This document shows, piece by piece, positions 35,177 to 43,401 of a stretch of 64,000 nucleotides of DNA. Origin of the DNA: Glutamicibacter sp. JC586 (GTDB lineage: Bacteria; Actinomycetota; Actinomycetes; Actinomycetales; Micrococcaceae). Position 1 is the first letter of the stretch. Each line of letters opens with the position of its first letter. The position numbers and the translations under genes were made by a program. The notes below the pieces were generated by a model. That model saw only the letters and a program-made list of their open reading frames with translations. It was not told the DNA's origin and made no database searches. The stretch lies in the NCBI RefSeq assembly GCF_009805585.1, contig NZ_VHIN01000005.1, positions 310,001-374,000 of the forward strand. Reading direction: 5' to 3'.

Positions 35177-36412
35177 ATGTCAAATATGAGAAAGTGGACA
35201 GCCTGGACTGCAGATATTAAACCGCTGCCCGGAGGCATCGCCGGACGCCTGGTGCCGGTTCTGCTGGCCCTGGTCATGTATTTGGGAGAAGTCGGGCTAG
35301 GCTCTGGGCAGTTCACGGGGCAACAAGGCGCCCTGAAAATGGCGTTGCCGTACTTGCCCACAGCTGCTTTGTCGCTCGGCGTTTTGCCGGCGGCCATCGC
35401 GTGGTTTCTCTGTGTAGCGGGAATTGCTACCCTGGGCATGCCAGCGGTGCTTATAGCTGGGTTGATTTTTTCATCAGTAGTCGTAATCTCCGCCTGCTGC
35501 TATCTGCTACCGCGGCGGCAAGCGCTGTCGCTCCCGTTGCTGGCCTTGGCGCTCCTGTTTGCCCTGTGCTTCCTGATTCCGGACGTCCAGGTGCTCACAA
35601 TCGTCATCAACGCCATTTTTGTTGCCTTTGCCGGCACAGCGGGACTCAGTCTGAATTCGTTTCGCCGACGTCATGAAACCAGCGCCAAGCGGATTGAGGC
35701 CCTGGAGATCGAGCAGGCAAAGATTCGTGCCAATGAACGGACGTTATTGGCTCACGAGCTGCACGACATCGTCGCCCACGACGTCACCATTATCGCGATG
35801 CAGGCGCGGCGTGCAGAGTTCGTGAAGGACCCAGAAAAAACTTCAGAAATTCTGGCCGGAATTGGCAGTTCCGCTCAGCAGACATTGCAGGACCTTCGTT
35901 CGCTGGTACTGCTGCTGAAAGAATCAGACAAAGCCTCGGAAGCAACCATCGAGAACGCATCGGTTGGACCGAGCATTATCGATCCTGCCGAACTCTCCGG
36001 GGAAACCACGACCGCCGTGGGCCTAGTGCATGATTTGGACGCGGTGGCCGATGCGCTTCAGAGCTCAGGTTATGACGTGGATCTTACGGTGGAGGGTGAA
36101 GTCGCCCGCGTGCCAGCCAGTTTGCGTCAGGCGCTACGAAGAACCATCCGCGAGATGGGAACCAACATTCTTAAGCACGCGGTTCCCTCGAGCCGTGTAG
36201 AAATGCGCTTATATGTTGGTGAGAGCAACGTCCAGCTCCGGGCGACGAATGAGGCGGGAGTTCAAAAGCCGATCATGTCATCGAGAACCGGGTTGGAGGC
36301 CATGCGTGCGCGTTGTGGTGTTTTCGGTGGGTTTGTCGAAGCAGACGAATCTGACGGTCTGTGGACAACGAGTGTCACAATTCCATTAGAAGGAATTTCC
36401 ACGGCAAACTAG
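35177..36412 (+). CDS. Sensor histidine kinase, HisKA_3 family
   Basis: 411 residues. Four or five membrane helices (about 22-155), a coiled linker, then the H-box LLAHELHDIVAHDVT with His near residue 195. The N-box is MGTNILKHAV; the next ATP-binding box is weak (RATNEAG instead of DNG), so nucleotide binding may be altered. The partner regulator follows 46 bases later. Being next to the lanthipeptide cluster, it could control it (inference). Confidence 0.82.
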   Translation: MSNMRKWTAWTADIKPLPGGIAGRLVPVLLALVMYLGEVGLGSGQFTGQQGALKMALPYLPTAALSLGVLPAAIAWFLCVAGIATLGMPAVLIAGLIFSSVVVISACCYLLPRRQALSLPLLALALLFALCFLIPDVQVLTIVINAIFVAFAGTAGLSLNSFRRRHETSAKRIEALEIEQAKIRANERTLLAHELHDIVAHDVTIIAMQARRAEFVKDPEKTSEILAGIGSSAQQTLQDLRSLVLLLKESDKASEATIENASVGPSIIDPAELSGETTTAVGLVHDLDAVADALQSSGYDVDLTVEGEVARVPASLRQALRRTIREMGTNILKHAVPSSRVEMRLYVGESNVQLRATNEAGVQKPIMSSRTGLEAMRARCGVFGGFVEADESDGLWTTSVTIPLEGISTAN

Positions 36413-36458
36413 AGATGTAGCGCGGCGTGGCCATGGAGCCAGCCCAGAAGGAGAAGCC

Positions 36459-37130
36459 TTGAGCACTGTTTTGCTTGTTGACGACGAAACACTGACGCGC
36501 GAGATTCTGCGCGACTATCTTTCCTCGGACCCGACCATCCAGATTATCGGGGAAGCGTCCGACGGCAAAGCGGCTGTGCTTCAAGCCGCGGGATTGCGGC
36601 CAGACGTGATCCTCATGGACATGCAGATGCCGGTCATGGACGGGGTGGCAGCTACGGCGCAGATCCACCAGGACAATCCACATATTGCGATCCTCGGCCT
36701 GAGTACTTTTTCGACGGACCGCTACGTAGTGGACTTGCTGCGTGCTGGTGCCAGTGGATATCTCGTCAAGGACGCCCAGCCCAAAGAGATCACCGAAGCA
36801 ATTCACAAGGTGATGGCTGGCGAATCAGTGCTTTCCGCTGAGGTAACCCGCCACGTAGTTTCCGGGTTGGCAGACTCCATTCCAGCGCAAGTTGAGCCGG
36901 ATGCGGAACTGTCCGAAACGTTAACCGACAAAGAGCTTGAAGTCATCTTGCTCCTGGGCAAGGGGATGAGCAACAGGGAAATGGCCGAGGAACTCTACGT
37001 CACCGAATCGACCATCAAGGCGCGTTTCGTTAAGGTGATGGAAAAGCTTGGCGTTCGCGACCGCGTGCAAATCCTTGTTAAGTCGGTGGAATACGGGCTG
37101 CTGGATATCAAGAGGGCACCGCGCGTCTAG
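36459..37130 (+). CDS. Response regulator, NarL/FixJ family
   Basis: 223 residues, TTG start after AAGGAG. Receiver motifs: LVDDET, the phospho-acceptor Asp in VILMDMQMPVMDG near residue 53, LSTFS, LVKDAQ. LuxR-type DNA-binding end: LTDKELEVILLLGKGMSNRE through KVMEKLGVRDRVQI. Partner of the kinase upstream. Ends 22 bases from the convergent RiPP operon. Confidence 0.87.
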   Translation: MSTVLLVDDETLTREILRDYLSSDPTIQIIGEASDGKAAVLQAAGLRPDVILMDMQMPVMDGVAATAQIHQDNPHIAILGLSTFSTDRYVVDLLRAGASGYLVKDAQPKEITEAIHKVMAGESVLSAEVTRHVVSGLADSIPAQVEPDAELSETLTDKELEVILLLGKGMSNREMAEELYVTESTIKARFVKVMEKLGVRDRVQILVKSVEYGLLDIKRAPRV

Positions 37131-37152
37131 CAATTGCGCGCGATGCGCCCTT

Positions 37153-38070
37153 TCAGCTTCGGCCCAGGACTTCCAGCACTGGGCGAAGCAAGCAATCCAT
37201 CGCGTGTTCCAGGTCGTCGCGTGTCACTCGGCCAAGTTCTGAGTGCGCATCGGTGATCAGCGATGGCCCCCAGCCCATAATTTGGTACTGGCTTGCGGTG
37301 TGCGCCAATTCCGTTGGTGAGCGCCACGCACGGCTTAGGTTGGCCAACCCGAAGTGCTTGAGCTCTTGTACTTGATCCTCACCGATTGACTTCAGCTGCG
37401 ATGGCAAAGCTTGGACAAGGTATTCAAATACCTGCATCCCGCCTGTCCCTTGGCAAATTCCTTGCCATGTAATGGCCGGACCTCGTTGTATAAGGTTTCT
37501 GGAAATCTGGGCTGTTGCCGCGTTTCCAAGGTTTTCCACCAGCTTGGGCAGCAATGCCCAAGACCCTCCGGTCAGCAGGCAAAGTGCTAAGAATGAGGCG
37601 GCCGCGCCTGCATGATGGATTGGGTCTTCACCGGTAATCAGCGTCCGCTGGTAGCCTTCGACCGAGTTTTGCTGCATCTTGCTGGGCAGAGCCATAGGTT
37701 GGGAGATCTTCGCCCCGCAAAGATCAGTTGCGGTGGCGAGGAGGTTCTCGGCACCGGCGAGCTTTCCGACCATGGCGATCATCGGTTTGGAGACCAAGCC
37801 GGATTTAACACGCGAGGATTCATCCGCCACGGCATGTAGCCAGCGTTCCAATCGTGGTTGTTCCGCAGCGACTGTCAGAATCATTGAGCCGCTGTCGCCA
37901 GTGATCTGGTGCCAAGGATGGCCCCACCGGTCGGATTGGGCAAGACCCTTGGCCAGCAGCTCTCGTGCTTCGCGCTCATGCTGGGGGTCAGTTCGCCACG
38001 CTAGCGAAAGCACAGGAAAGAGCGAACGATCATCGGGGATTGCCAGTATCGGCAGGGTCGAGGCGTTCAT
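37153..38070 (-). CDS. M16-like protein without zinc motif (RiPP cluster)
   Basis: 305 residues, last gene of the lanthipeptide operon. It begins at an ATG overlapping the M16 protease stop by 4 bases. No HxxEH motif is present, but the C-terminal pattern TDAHSELGRVTRDDLEHAMD is like the end of an M16 half-unit. M16 enzymes often work as pairs of one active and one inactive subunit, so this is probably the inactive partner of the upstream protease (inference). The centre holds a hydrophobic, Ala/Leu-rich stretch. Alternative: an unrelated cluster-specific protein. Confidence 0.55.
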   Translation of the reverse strand: MNASTLPILAIPDDRSLFPVLSLAWRTDPQHEREARELLAKGLAQSDRWGHPWHQITGDSGSMILTVAAEQPRLERWLHAVADESSRVKSGLVSKPMIAMVGKLAGAENLLATATDLCGAKISQPMALPSKMQQNSVEGYQRTLITGEDPIHHAGAAASFLALCLLTGGSWALLPKLVENLGNAATAQISRNLIQRGPAITWQGICQGTGGMQVFEYLVQALPSQLKSIGEDQVQELKHFGLANLSRAWRSPTELAHTASQYQIMGWGPSLITDAHSELGRVTRDDLEHAMDCLLRPVLEVLGRS

Positions 38071-39320
38071 GCTACCTCCTGGAGAGTCGGGGCAACGCTG
38101 AAGGTTTGCCATGGCTGAGCAGCTAGACGAAGTGCCGAACTTTCCAGCAGCCTGCGCAATTGCTGTGTCTGATCCGAAAGATGCCTCAGCCGATCTACGA
38201 GTTCATGGGCAAATTCAGGCGTTCCTCTAAGGAGCATGTCGCGGGCAGTGGTTCGGGCCAGTCGTTCATCGTCATGCACGGATTTTTCTGCGGTGAATAG
38301 TGCTTTTTTCGCCGCCGACCCCAAAACGGCATCATCAACCGTGGTCAATGCGCGGAGCCTGTGCGCTGGGTCTAGTTCGAGGCCGGTGTCATCTACCAGG
38401 ATAAATAGGTCGTTTTCGACTAGATCGGCGGGACCGAAGATTCCGGCGCTGGAATCCAGCCCGGTTTGCAGGCTTAACAATGAAGCGACGAGTAGATCTC
38501 CGAGAAGCGAAGCGCTGATCGACTGCGCGTGCACAGCACTGGTCGCGGCGAGCAATCGCCTGGTAGCGAGGCCAGGGACAGGCATCAGTTGGTGTTTCAC
38601 CTCATTCTGGCGGGCTTGGCTGCGGTGCGACGATGCAAATTTTTGCGCAGATTCAGCGAATGAGAGCGATGCCATGTTTTCTGCGAGGATTCGCAGCATT
38701 TCGGATGGGTCCTGTGGTCCGAAGGCCACCAGTACGGCCTGTTCAGGACGGTAATTTTTTGCGTGCAAATCCTTCAGACGGTCAATGGATACCCTGGAAA
38801 ACAGGGTTTCATCACCTGTGCCATCGTGGCCATGAGCGTAATCGTCCCAAAATTGGCACGTCAGATGTGGGAATGGAAGGATTCCACCAGGTGCTGGAGC
38901 CAAACGCTGGGCTCGTTCGGTTGCCACCGCATGGATCTGTGCCTTGATTTGGTCTGCATTAAACGCCGGATGGAATACCTGTTCAATCACCCGGGCAACC
39001 ATTCCCGGCAGGTCGGAGGGCAGAGCTGTTTCGTAAAACTCGGTGTAGTCCATGTGCGTATGCCCGCCCATGACAGCGCCTATGTTGTTCATTTCCGTTT
39101 GACGTTCGCTGGATGAAATTGCGACGCTATCTTGGTACACGACATGTTCCAGCAGGTGCATCATCCCCTCTTCGCCCGGCTGTTCGTGGCGCATCCCTGA
39201 AGCAATGGCAAGAACGAAAGTGCTGTTTCGCGCTTTTGGGTTTTGAACGGCAATAGCGCAGGCACCGTGTTCCAGAGTCTCGCTGCGGACGTGGAATCTT
39301 TCGAAGGAGGTTGAGTTCAT
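38067..39320 (-). CDS. M16-family zinc metalloprotease (RiPP cluster)
   Basis: 417 residues. The inverted zinc motif HxxEH appears as HLLEHVVYQ near residue 56, with the third ligand in AVATERAQRL about 75 residues later, as expected for M16. It follows the kinase-like gene after 12 bases and overlaps the inactive-looking partner by 4. In class V lanthipeptide clusters M16-type proteases are the usual candidates for leader removal, so it likely cuts the precursor encoded at 40919-41074. Confidence 0.8.
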   Translation of the reverse strand: MNSTSFERFHVRSETLEHGACAIAVQNPKARNSTFVLAIASGMRHEQPGEEGMMHLLEHVVYQDSVAISSSERQTEMNNIGAVMGGHTHMDYTEFYETALPSDLPGMVARVIEQVFHPAFNADQIKAQIHAVATERAQRLAPAPGGILPFPHLTCQFWDDYAHGHDGTGDETLFSRVSIDRLKDLHAKNYRPEQAVLVAFGPQDPSEMLRILAENMASLSFAESAQKFASSHRSQARQNEVKHQLMPVPGLATRRLLAATSAVHAQSISASLLGDLLVASLLSLQTGLDSSAGIFGPADLVENDLFILVDDTGLELDPAHRLRALTTVDDAVLGSAAKKALFTAEKSVHDDERLARTTARDMLLRGTPEFAHELVDRLRHLSDQTQQLRRLLESSALRLAAQPWQTFSVAPTLQEVA

Positions 39321-39332
39321 CTGATTTCCTGG

Positions 39333-40193
39333 TTAGTTGCTTACCGGGCCGGATATGTAATTTGTTGCTAGCCGCAAGAGCACGGTGGACTGTTCAATCG
39401 ATGCGCCCGCGTAGTGGTGCCAATCGAACGCGTGGTGAACCAGGCGGAAGGCGCGGGCCAAGTCCAAGTCTGCTGGATTGTGAACTGCGGAAAAGCAGTC
39501 CAGCAAGCCTTGTTCCAGCTGCTCCAAATCCGGGAGCAGCAAAGGGTGGAACGCCTTTATTTCGGCGATTTCCCCCAAAACCCAACCGAAATCGTAGACC
39601 GGATTCGCAAAGCCGGTATCCTCGCCGGTCAGCAGGCTGCCAGATCGGGCGTCAGCGGTCAGGACCCAGTGGGCCATTCCGGGGCAACCGTGAACGAGCA
39701 CGCGGTGTTCATCGCCGCTCACTCGAGCAGCCCAATCGTTTAATCGGGCCAAGGTTGCTGCGCCAAGCAAGTTGCGTGCCGGCTGCCATGAACCGTCGAG
39801 CCAGGCGGCCGCGCGTTGCAGGGTGCGAGGACCCGTGAATGAGGCGCGGGAACCTGGCTGGGCCTTGTGCACGGTGTTCAGTGCGGTGCCCCAGAGCTTT
39901 CCAATGGACCGCATTTTGACCGGGGTGGAATTCAGAAGATGGATTGCCAGGGTCGAATTGGCTTGAGTCCGGTAGTTGCGTTCGACGCTGTCGCCTCGTC
40001 CCCAAATGACCAAGCTCGAATCGGGGGTGGTGTGCGATGGCCCGGCCGGCGCGAGGGTGGAAAAAGCCAACGGGGCACGTTCGCCCAAGCGGTGCTTCCA
40101 CGAATACAGGTCGTCATGGCTGTCGACTTCTGTGGCCAGCAGCCCGGTTTCTACCTTGAAGCCTTCAGATGCGGGCGCGTTTCTTGCGCTCAT
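39333..40193 (-). CDS. Degenerate kinase-like protein, candidate LanX cyclase component
   Basis: 286 residues, ATG overlapping the flavoprotein stop (ATGA). The C-terminal half aligns by eye with aminoglycoside-phosphotransferase folds: VHGCPGMAHWVL stands where the catalytic HGD...N loop should be, and LLTGEDTGFANPVYDFGWVLGE where DWE...GDP-YDL should be. The catalytic Asp (now Cys), the Asn (now His) and the metal Asp (now Gly) are all lost, so it should not transfer phosphate. Class V clusters have a third component, LanX, needed for cyclisation beside the kinase and HopA1-like protein; this is the only gene that could fill the role. Confidence 0.55.
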   Translation of the reverse strand: MSARNAPASEGFKVETGLLATEVDSHDDLYSWKHRLGERAPLAFSTLAPAGPSHTTPDSSLVIWGRGDSVERNYRTQANSTLAIHLLNSTPVKMRSIGKLWGTALNTVHKAQPGSRASFTGPRTLQRAAAWLDGSWQPARNLLGAATLARLNDWAARVSGDEHRVLVHGCPGMAHWVLTADARSGSLLTGEDTGFANPVYDFGWVLGEIAEIKAFHPLLLPDLEQLEQGLLDCFSAVHNPADLDLARAFRLVHHAFDWHHYAGASIEQSTVLLRLATNYISGPVSN

Positions 40194-40825
40194 GGGCTCT
40201 CCACGGTTGCACCGGTGGTTCTGGCGAGCCGCGCGGATTCCAGGCGGCGCATCACTGCCGGGAATGGGGGCGGTACCCACGCTTGCGCGATATCGCTGGA
40301 TTCACTGGGGCCTGGCACGGGATCGATGACAACGAAGTTCTTCGGAGTGCGCAGCGCATCCAGGACCTCGGTGACCAGCGGGTTGGCCAGGGCCCTCGGT
40401 GGCAGGGACGGGGCGATGCACACTGGTGCACTGGTGCTGAGCGCAGCAAGCAAAGAAGGGGAATCCGTGATTCCATGGGCAAGCCGCGATGTATAGTCCA
40501 AGGTTGCGGGGTAGATCAGCAGCAGGTCAGCCCATTCGGCCAGCTCCACATGCGCAGCGATCACTTCGTCTTCCCAACGATCGGACTGCACGCGAGCACG
40601 CAAACGCGTTTCCAAGCTGTGACGCGTGATGAATCGGCTCGCGGAGTCGCGCATGATGATCCTGAACTCCGTGTGCGGAGCCGCGGCGAGAATCCAGTCC
40701 AGCCAGAAGGGCATCACTTGGGTCGCGGCGGAACCTGTCAAGACCAGCGCAACTTTACGATAACCGAAGCTGTCTAACGACAGGTCCAGTGCCTGCGCGG
40801 GCATGGTGCTGTGTGCGGTGGTCAT
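40190..40825 (-). CDS. Flavin-dependent cysteine decarboxylase (LanD/HFCD type)
   Basis: 211 residues. Homo-oligomeric flavin Cys-decarboxylase fold: KVALVLTGSAATQVMPFWLD near the start (flavin phosphate loop), IIMRDSASRFITR, and LLIYPATLDYTSRLAHGITD, which corresponds to the PASANT-type motif of EpiD/PPC decarboxylase. It oxidatively decarboxylates a C-terminal Cys to an enethiol, which then closes an S-aminovinyl-cysteine ring. The precursor encoded just upstream ends in Cys, in agreement. Good ribosome site (GAAGGA). Confidence 0.82.
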   Translation of the reverse strand: MTTAHSTMPAQALDLSLDSFGYRKVALVLTGSAATQVMPFWLDWILAAAPHTEFRIIMRDSASRFITRHSLETRLRARVQSDRWEDEVIAAHVELAEWADLLLIYPATLDYTSRLAHGITDSPSLLAALSTSAPVCIAPSLPPRALANPLVTEVLDALRTPKNFVVIDPVPGPSESSDIAQAWVPPPFPAVMRRLESARLARTTGATVESP

Positions 40826-40854
40826 GATGTTCCTTCGTGGTAGTTGCGGACCGA

Positions 40855-40898
40855 TGCGGTGGATTGCTTGATCGTTGCCAACCGAGCACTCCACCGCA
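40855..40898 (-). repeat. Hairpin between precursor and decarboxylase genes
   Basis: TGCGGTGGA (40855-40863) and TCCACCGCA (40890-40898), extendable by GCT/AGC past a 2-base internal loop. It lies 20 bases after the precursor stop. No T-run follows on the minus strand, so it may stabilise the precursor mRNA end or partly terminate. Confidence 0.5.
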
Positions 40899-40918
40899 GT
40901 GGCTGAAAATAGCGGCTG

Positions 40919-41074
40919 TTAGCAGCCCGCGGTCAGTGTTGCGCCAATGAGAACGCCGACGCAGAATGGGCTGGTGGCCGGGGCTTCGGCGGCCGCGTCG
41001 GCTCCTAGCTCGATGGGTGCGGCGTAGGCGGTGTGGGCCTGGGCCAGATCGGACAGTGCATTGGTGGTGCTCAT
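40919..41074 (-). CDS. Class V lanthipeptide-like precursor peptide (51 residues)
   Basis: A 51-residue peptide with a strong AAAGGAG ribosome site. The N-terminal leader (to about residue 33) is Ala-rich and acidic, with MSTTNALSDLAQAH at its start and EAPA at its end. The likely core is TSPFCVGVLIGATLTAGC: Thr34, Ser35, Thr46 and Thr48 can be dehydrated, Cys38 can form one thioether ring, and the final Thr48-Ala-Gly-Cys51 has the T/S-x-x-C spacing needed for an aminovinyl(methyl)cysteine ring made by the adjacent decarboxylase. The P-x-C start and x-G-C end recall cacaoidin-type cores. The leader cut site is a guess. Confidence 0.8.
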   Translation of the reverse strand: MSTTNALSDLAQAHTAYAAPIELGADAAAEAPATSPFCVGVLIGATLTAGC

Positions 41075-41112
41075 GATGGTGCTCCTTTGTGATCTGCCAT
41101 ATCAATGGCGTT

Positions 41113-42093
41113 TTATTGGGGGTGAGTGGTCAGCGGGGCGCCCTGCAGGTTGGTGGATGGGCGGTTCGGGTCAATCCGGGCCTCGGCAGCTTCTTGGGCC
41201 CAGGCCTGGTGCAGGCAAATCCGTTCGCGTTCGGCTCGGAAGAGGGCATCGGCCAGAACCCGGGAGCGATGCTGCCCGAAGCTCAATGACCTGTGGGACG
41301 CACGTTGGTCGATCCCTTCTTCTGCCAGGGCAATTGAGCGTCCGAGCGGCTGAGTGAATATTGATGGGCTGTTTTGCATGTCCGGAAGGTCAGCCATGGT
41401 CGTGCTGAACATGGCCGCAATTTCGGCAGCCTGTGCAACTGGAATATAGGCAACGATCGCGTCGCTTCGAGGATAGGCCAATGACGATGACAGGGCCTTG
41501 AGATGATAGCCGCTTCCCGAAGCTGCCAGCGCTCGAAGCAATCTTGGGAAAAGCCCCAAGGCCTGGTCGGGGGTGTCGCAGCCAACATAAAGCCGGGCAA
41601 TGCCGGAGGGCCCTGCCGGGGATCGCTCGCCGAGCACCAGCAGGTATCCCGGTGTGGTCCGGGTGCGCCAGCTGGGCAGCCGTACGCTCAGCACCGAGTT
41701 CCGGGCGCTCCTGCGGACGTCGGACTCGGGCAGCAACACCTTGACTCCGCCGATCTTGGCGACGACGCGGGTTTTCCCATCTACGAAACCCGTGCTTTCG
41801 AATCCTGGGTCTGCTTCCTGCCAGATGCTCTGATGCGGCACCAGTGAGATGAGCTGCGTGGCCAGATCCTGCTCGCCGGTGGTGGGCTGAGCATCAATCA
41901 GTGGATTGCGAATGTGCAGACGCTGATAAATCTGGGTGCTGAGTTCGTTCTTGAGCTCCGCTGGACTGGAAGCTGTATACCGATTGTCATCGATGGTTGC
42001 CGACAAATTCGCCAAATCCAGGCGAACGGATCCCGCGACGGAATCCAGGACGCCAGCGAAATCGAAACCAGTTGCCGTGAGCATGGCGTTCAT
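41113..42093 (-). CDS. HopA1-domain protein (LanY-type lyase of class V lanthipeptides)
   Basis: 326 residues. The C-terminal two thirds match the HopA1 effector family pattern: GIARLYVGCDTPDQALGLFP, YPRSDAIVAYIPV, and the closing SPSIFTQPLGRSIALAEEG with SLSFGQHRSRVLADALF. In class V lanthipeptide and thioviridamide clusters such proteins remove phosphate from phospho-Ser/Thr to give dehydroamino acids. It begins 2 bases after the kinase stop, with a GGAG-rich site, and sits directly upstream of the precursor gene. Confidence 0.75.
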   Translation of the reverse strand: MNAMLTATGFDFAGVLDSVAGSVRLDLANLSATIDDNRYTASSPAELKNELSTQIYQRLHIRNPLIDAQPTTGEQDLATQLISLVPHQSIWQEADPGFESTGFVDGKTRVVAKIGGVKVLLPESDVRRSARNSVLSVRLPSWRTRTTPGYLLVLGERSPAGPSGIARLYVGCDTPDQALGLFPRLLRALAASGSGYHLKALSSSLAYPRSDAIVAYIPVAQAAEIAAMFSTTMADLPDMQNSPSIFTQPLGRSIALAEEGIDQRASHRSLSFGQHRSRVLADALFRAERERICLHQAWAQEAAEARIDPNRPSTNLQGAPLTTHPQ

Positions 42094-42095
42094 TC

Positions 42096-43193
42096 CTAGT
42101 CCTCTCCAAAACCTAGTGCGTGGCTATATCGAGCGGGGTCCAATAGGGCCTTGCGGCCGATGCCTGCCGCTGCCCGTTCAATTCCGGGGAGCCGGGAAAC
42201 CATAGCGGCACGCGCCAACGAGCGGTCCACCAGGTGCCACCCCAGTCTGGCTGTCACGCGCATCGCAAGCTGCCGATCGTCGTGGTCTGAATTCAGCCGG
42301 TAGTGGTGCCACAGCTCTCGCAGCTGCGGAACAACTGCGGCGATCCGATGCGAGATCCGTTCAGTCGCGCTGTTTTCATCAAACTGCTCGGGTGGGGCAG
42401 TTGCTCCGCCTCGGGAGGTGACCGAATCTAGCACCGCCCGGTAGATCCATTCCCCGGCCAGGGTTCCCAGATCCCGTGCCGGGTCTCCGAGGCAGAAGTC
42501 CTCCCAATCCAGTAGATTCAGCTGCTCATCATGCACATGGAATTGGTCCCAGCGCAGATCGCCATGAATTGGCGACCTGCGGTTTGCCTCTTCGGCATCA
42601 CGCAGGGCTTCGAGAGCCTGTTGGAGCTGGTGGTCCTGCTGCAAGGCCGGATACAGCGAGAGCTCAGCCAAGGTGAAATCCAGGTACCGGGATTGCGGGA
42701 CCCCGACGCGCAGCATCTGCACGGGCAGCGTGCTACATGCTGGTTCAAGTCCGTTCGTCGGGCCCGAATGCAACCGCGCCAATAGCCTTCCAGCATCACT
42801 CGCGAAACTCTCAGGTAACGCATCCTGGACGACCAGGTGAGCCAAGCTGGTGCCGGGGCAGTAGTCGAACAGCAACAGGCCGGAGAATTCGTCCCCGGCG
42901 ATCAAGCCCGGGCTGCTCGGAGCATGCTGTGGATTTTTTCTGGCAAAGACCGAAAAATTCATTGAGCGGGCAAAGGCTTGTGGCGAGGCTGCGGATGAAT
43001 TGAACTTCTTGGCGAAGATATTGCTGCCATCGGTCAATTCCATGATCCAGGTGCCATTGCGCCCGGCAAATTGTGCCGGAGAAACTGCCCGGATCGGTGC
43101 GCGGCCAAGACCTTCAAGAAGTGCGTCGGCGTGCTGGGCAGCTGCGCTGCCAGCGGGGGTTGCCGTAGGTGGGGAATTCGTAATGGCGGTCAT
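42096..43193 (-). CDS. Aminoglycoside-phosphotransferase-fold kinase (LanK type)
   Basis: 365 residues. N-lobe with NGTWIMELTDGSNIFAKKFN including the ATP-binding Lys, hinge LLLFDYCPGTSLAHLV, catalytic loop SPIHGDLRWDQFHVHD (HGD present) and metal motif LNLLDWEDFCLGDPARDLG (Asp present). So this copy is an intact kinase, unlike the degenerate one downstream. In class V pathways it phosphorylates Ser/Thr of the precursor before elimination by the HopA1-like protein. Start ATG at 43193; the frame is open further upstream but overlaps the small membrane gene. Confidence 0.78.
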   Translation of the reverse strand: MTAITNSPPTATPAGSAAAQHADALLEGLGRAPIRAVSPAQFAGRNGTWIMELTDGSNIFAKKFNSSAASPQAFARSMNFSVFARKNPQHAPSSPGLIAGDEFSGLLLFDYCPGTSLAHLVVQDALPESFASDAGRLLARLHSGPTNGLEPACSTLPVQMLRVGVPQSRYLDFTLAELSLYPALQQDHQLQQALEALRDAEEANRRSPIHGDLRWDQFHVHDEQLNLLDWEDFCLGDPARDLGTLAGEWIYRAVLDSVTSRGGATAPPEQFDENSATERISHRIAAVVPQLRELWHHYRLNSDHDDRQLAMRVTARLGWHLVDRSLARAAMVSRLPGIERAAAGIGRKALLDPARYSHALGFGED

Positions 43194-43230
43194 CGCGATG
43201 CGCTTTCTGGCTGTAGGAGGCGAGCGGTGG

Positions 43231-43359
43231 CTATGCCAGGAACGTGGTGATGGCGTAGGCCACTGCGATGCCCACCAGGAGCAGGCCGAGATTGCGCAGA
43301 TGTTTCTTGAGTTTCGAGGACTTGCCCTGGGAGTTGCGGGCGGCATTGCTTTCAGTCAT
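43231..43359 (-). CDS. 42-residue single-helix membrane protein in the RiPP operon
   Basis: MTESNAARNSQGKSSKLKK gives a polar, basic N-terminus, followed by one membrane helix of about 20 residues (LRNLGLLLVGIAVAYAITTF). A good AAAGGA ribosome site lies 8 bases upstream. It fits the gap between the exporter permease and the kinase. Short membrane peptides in such operons may confer self-immunity or help the transporter; no family is recognised. Confidence 0.65.
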   Translation of the reverse strand: MTESNAARNSQGKSSKLKKHLRNLGLLLVGIAVAYAITTFLA

Positions 43360-43401
43360 CGTTCTTGTCCTTTCAGAGACATGGGGCTGGGTTTTTTGGG
43401 G

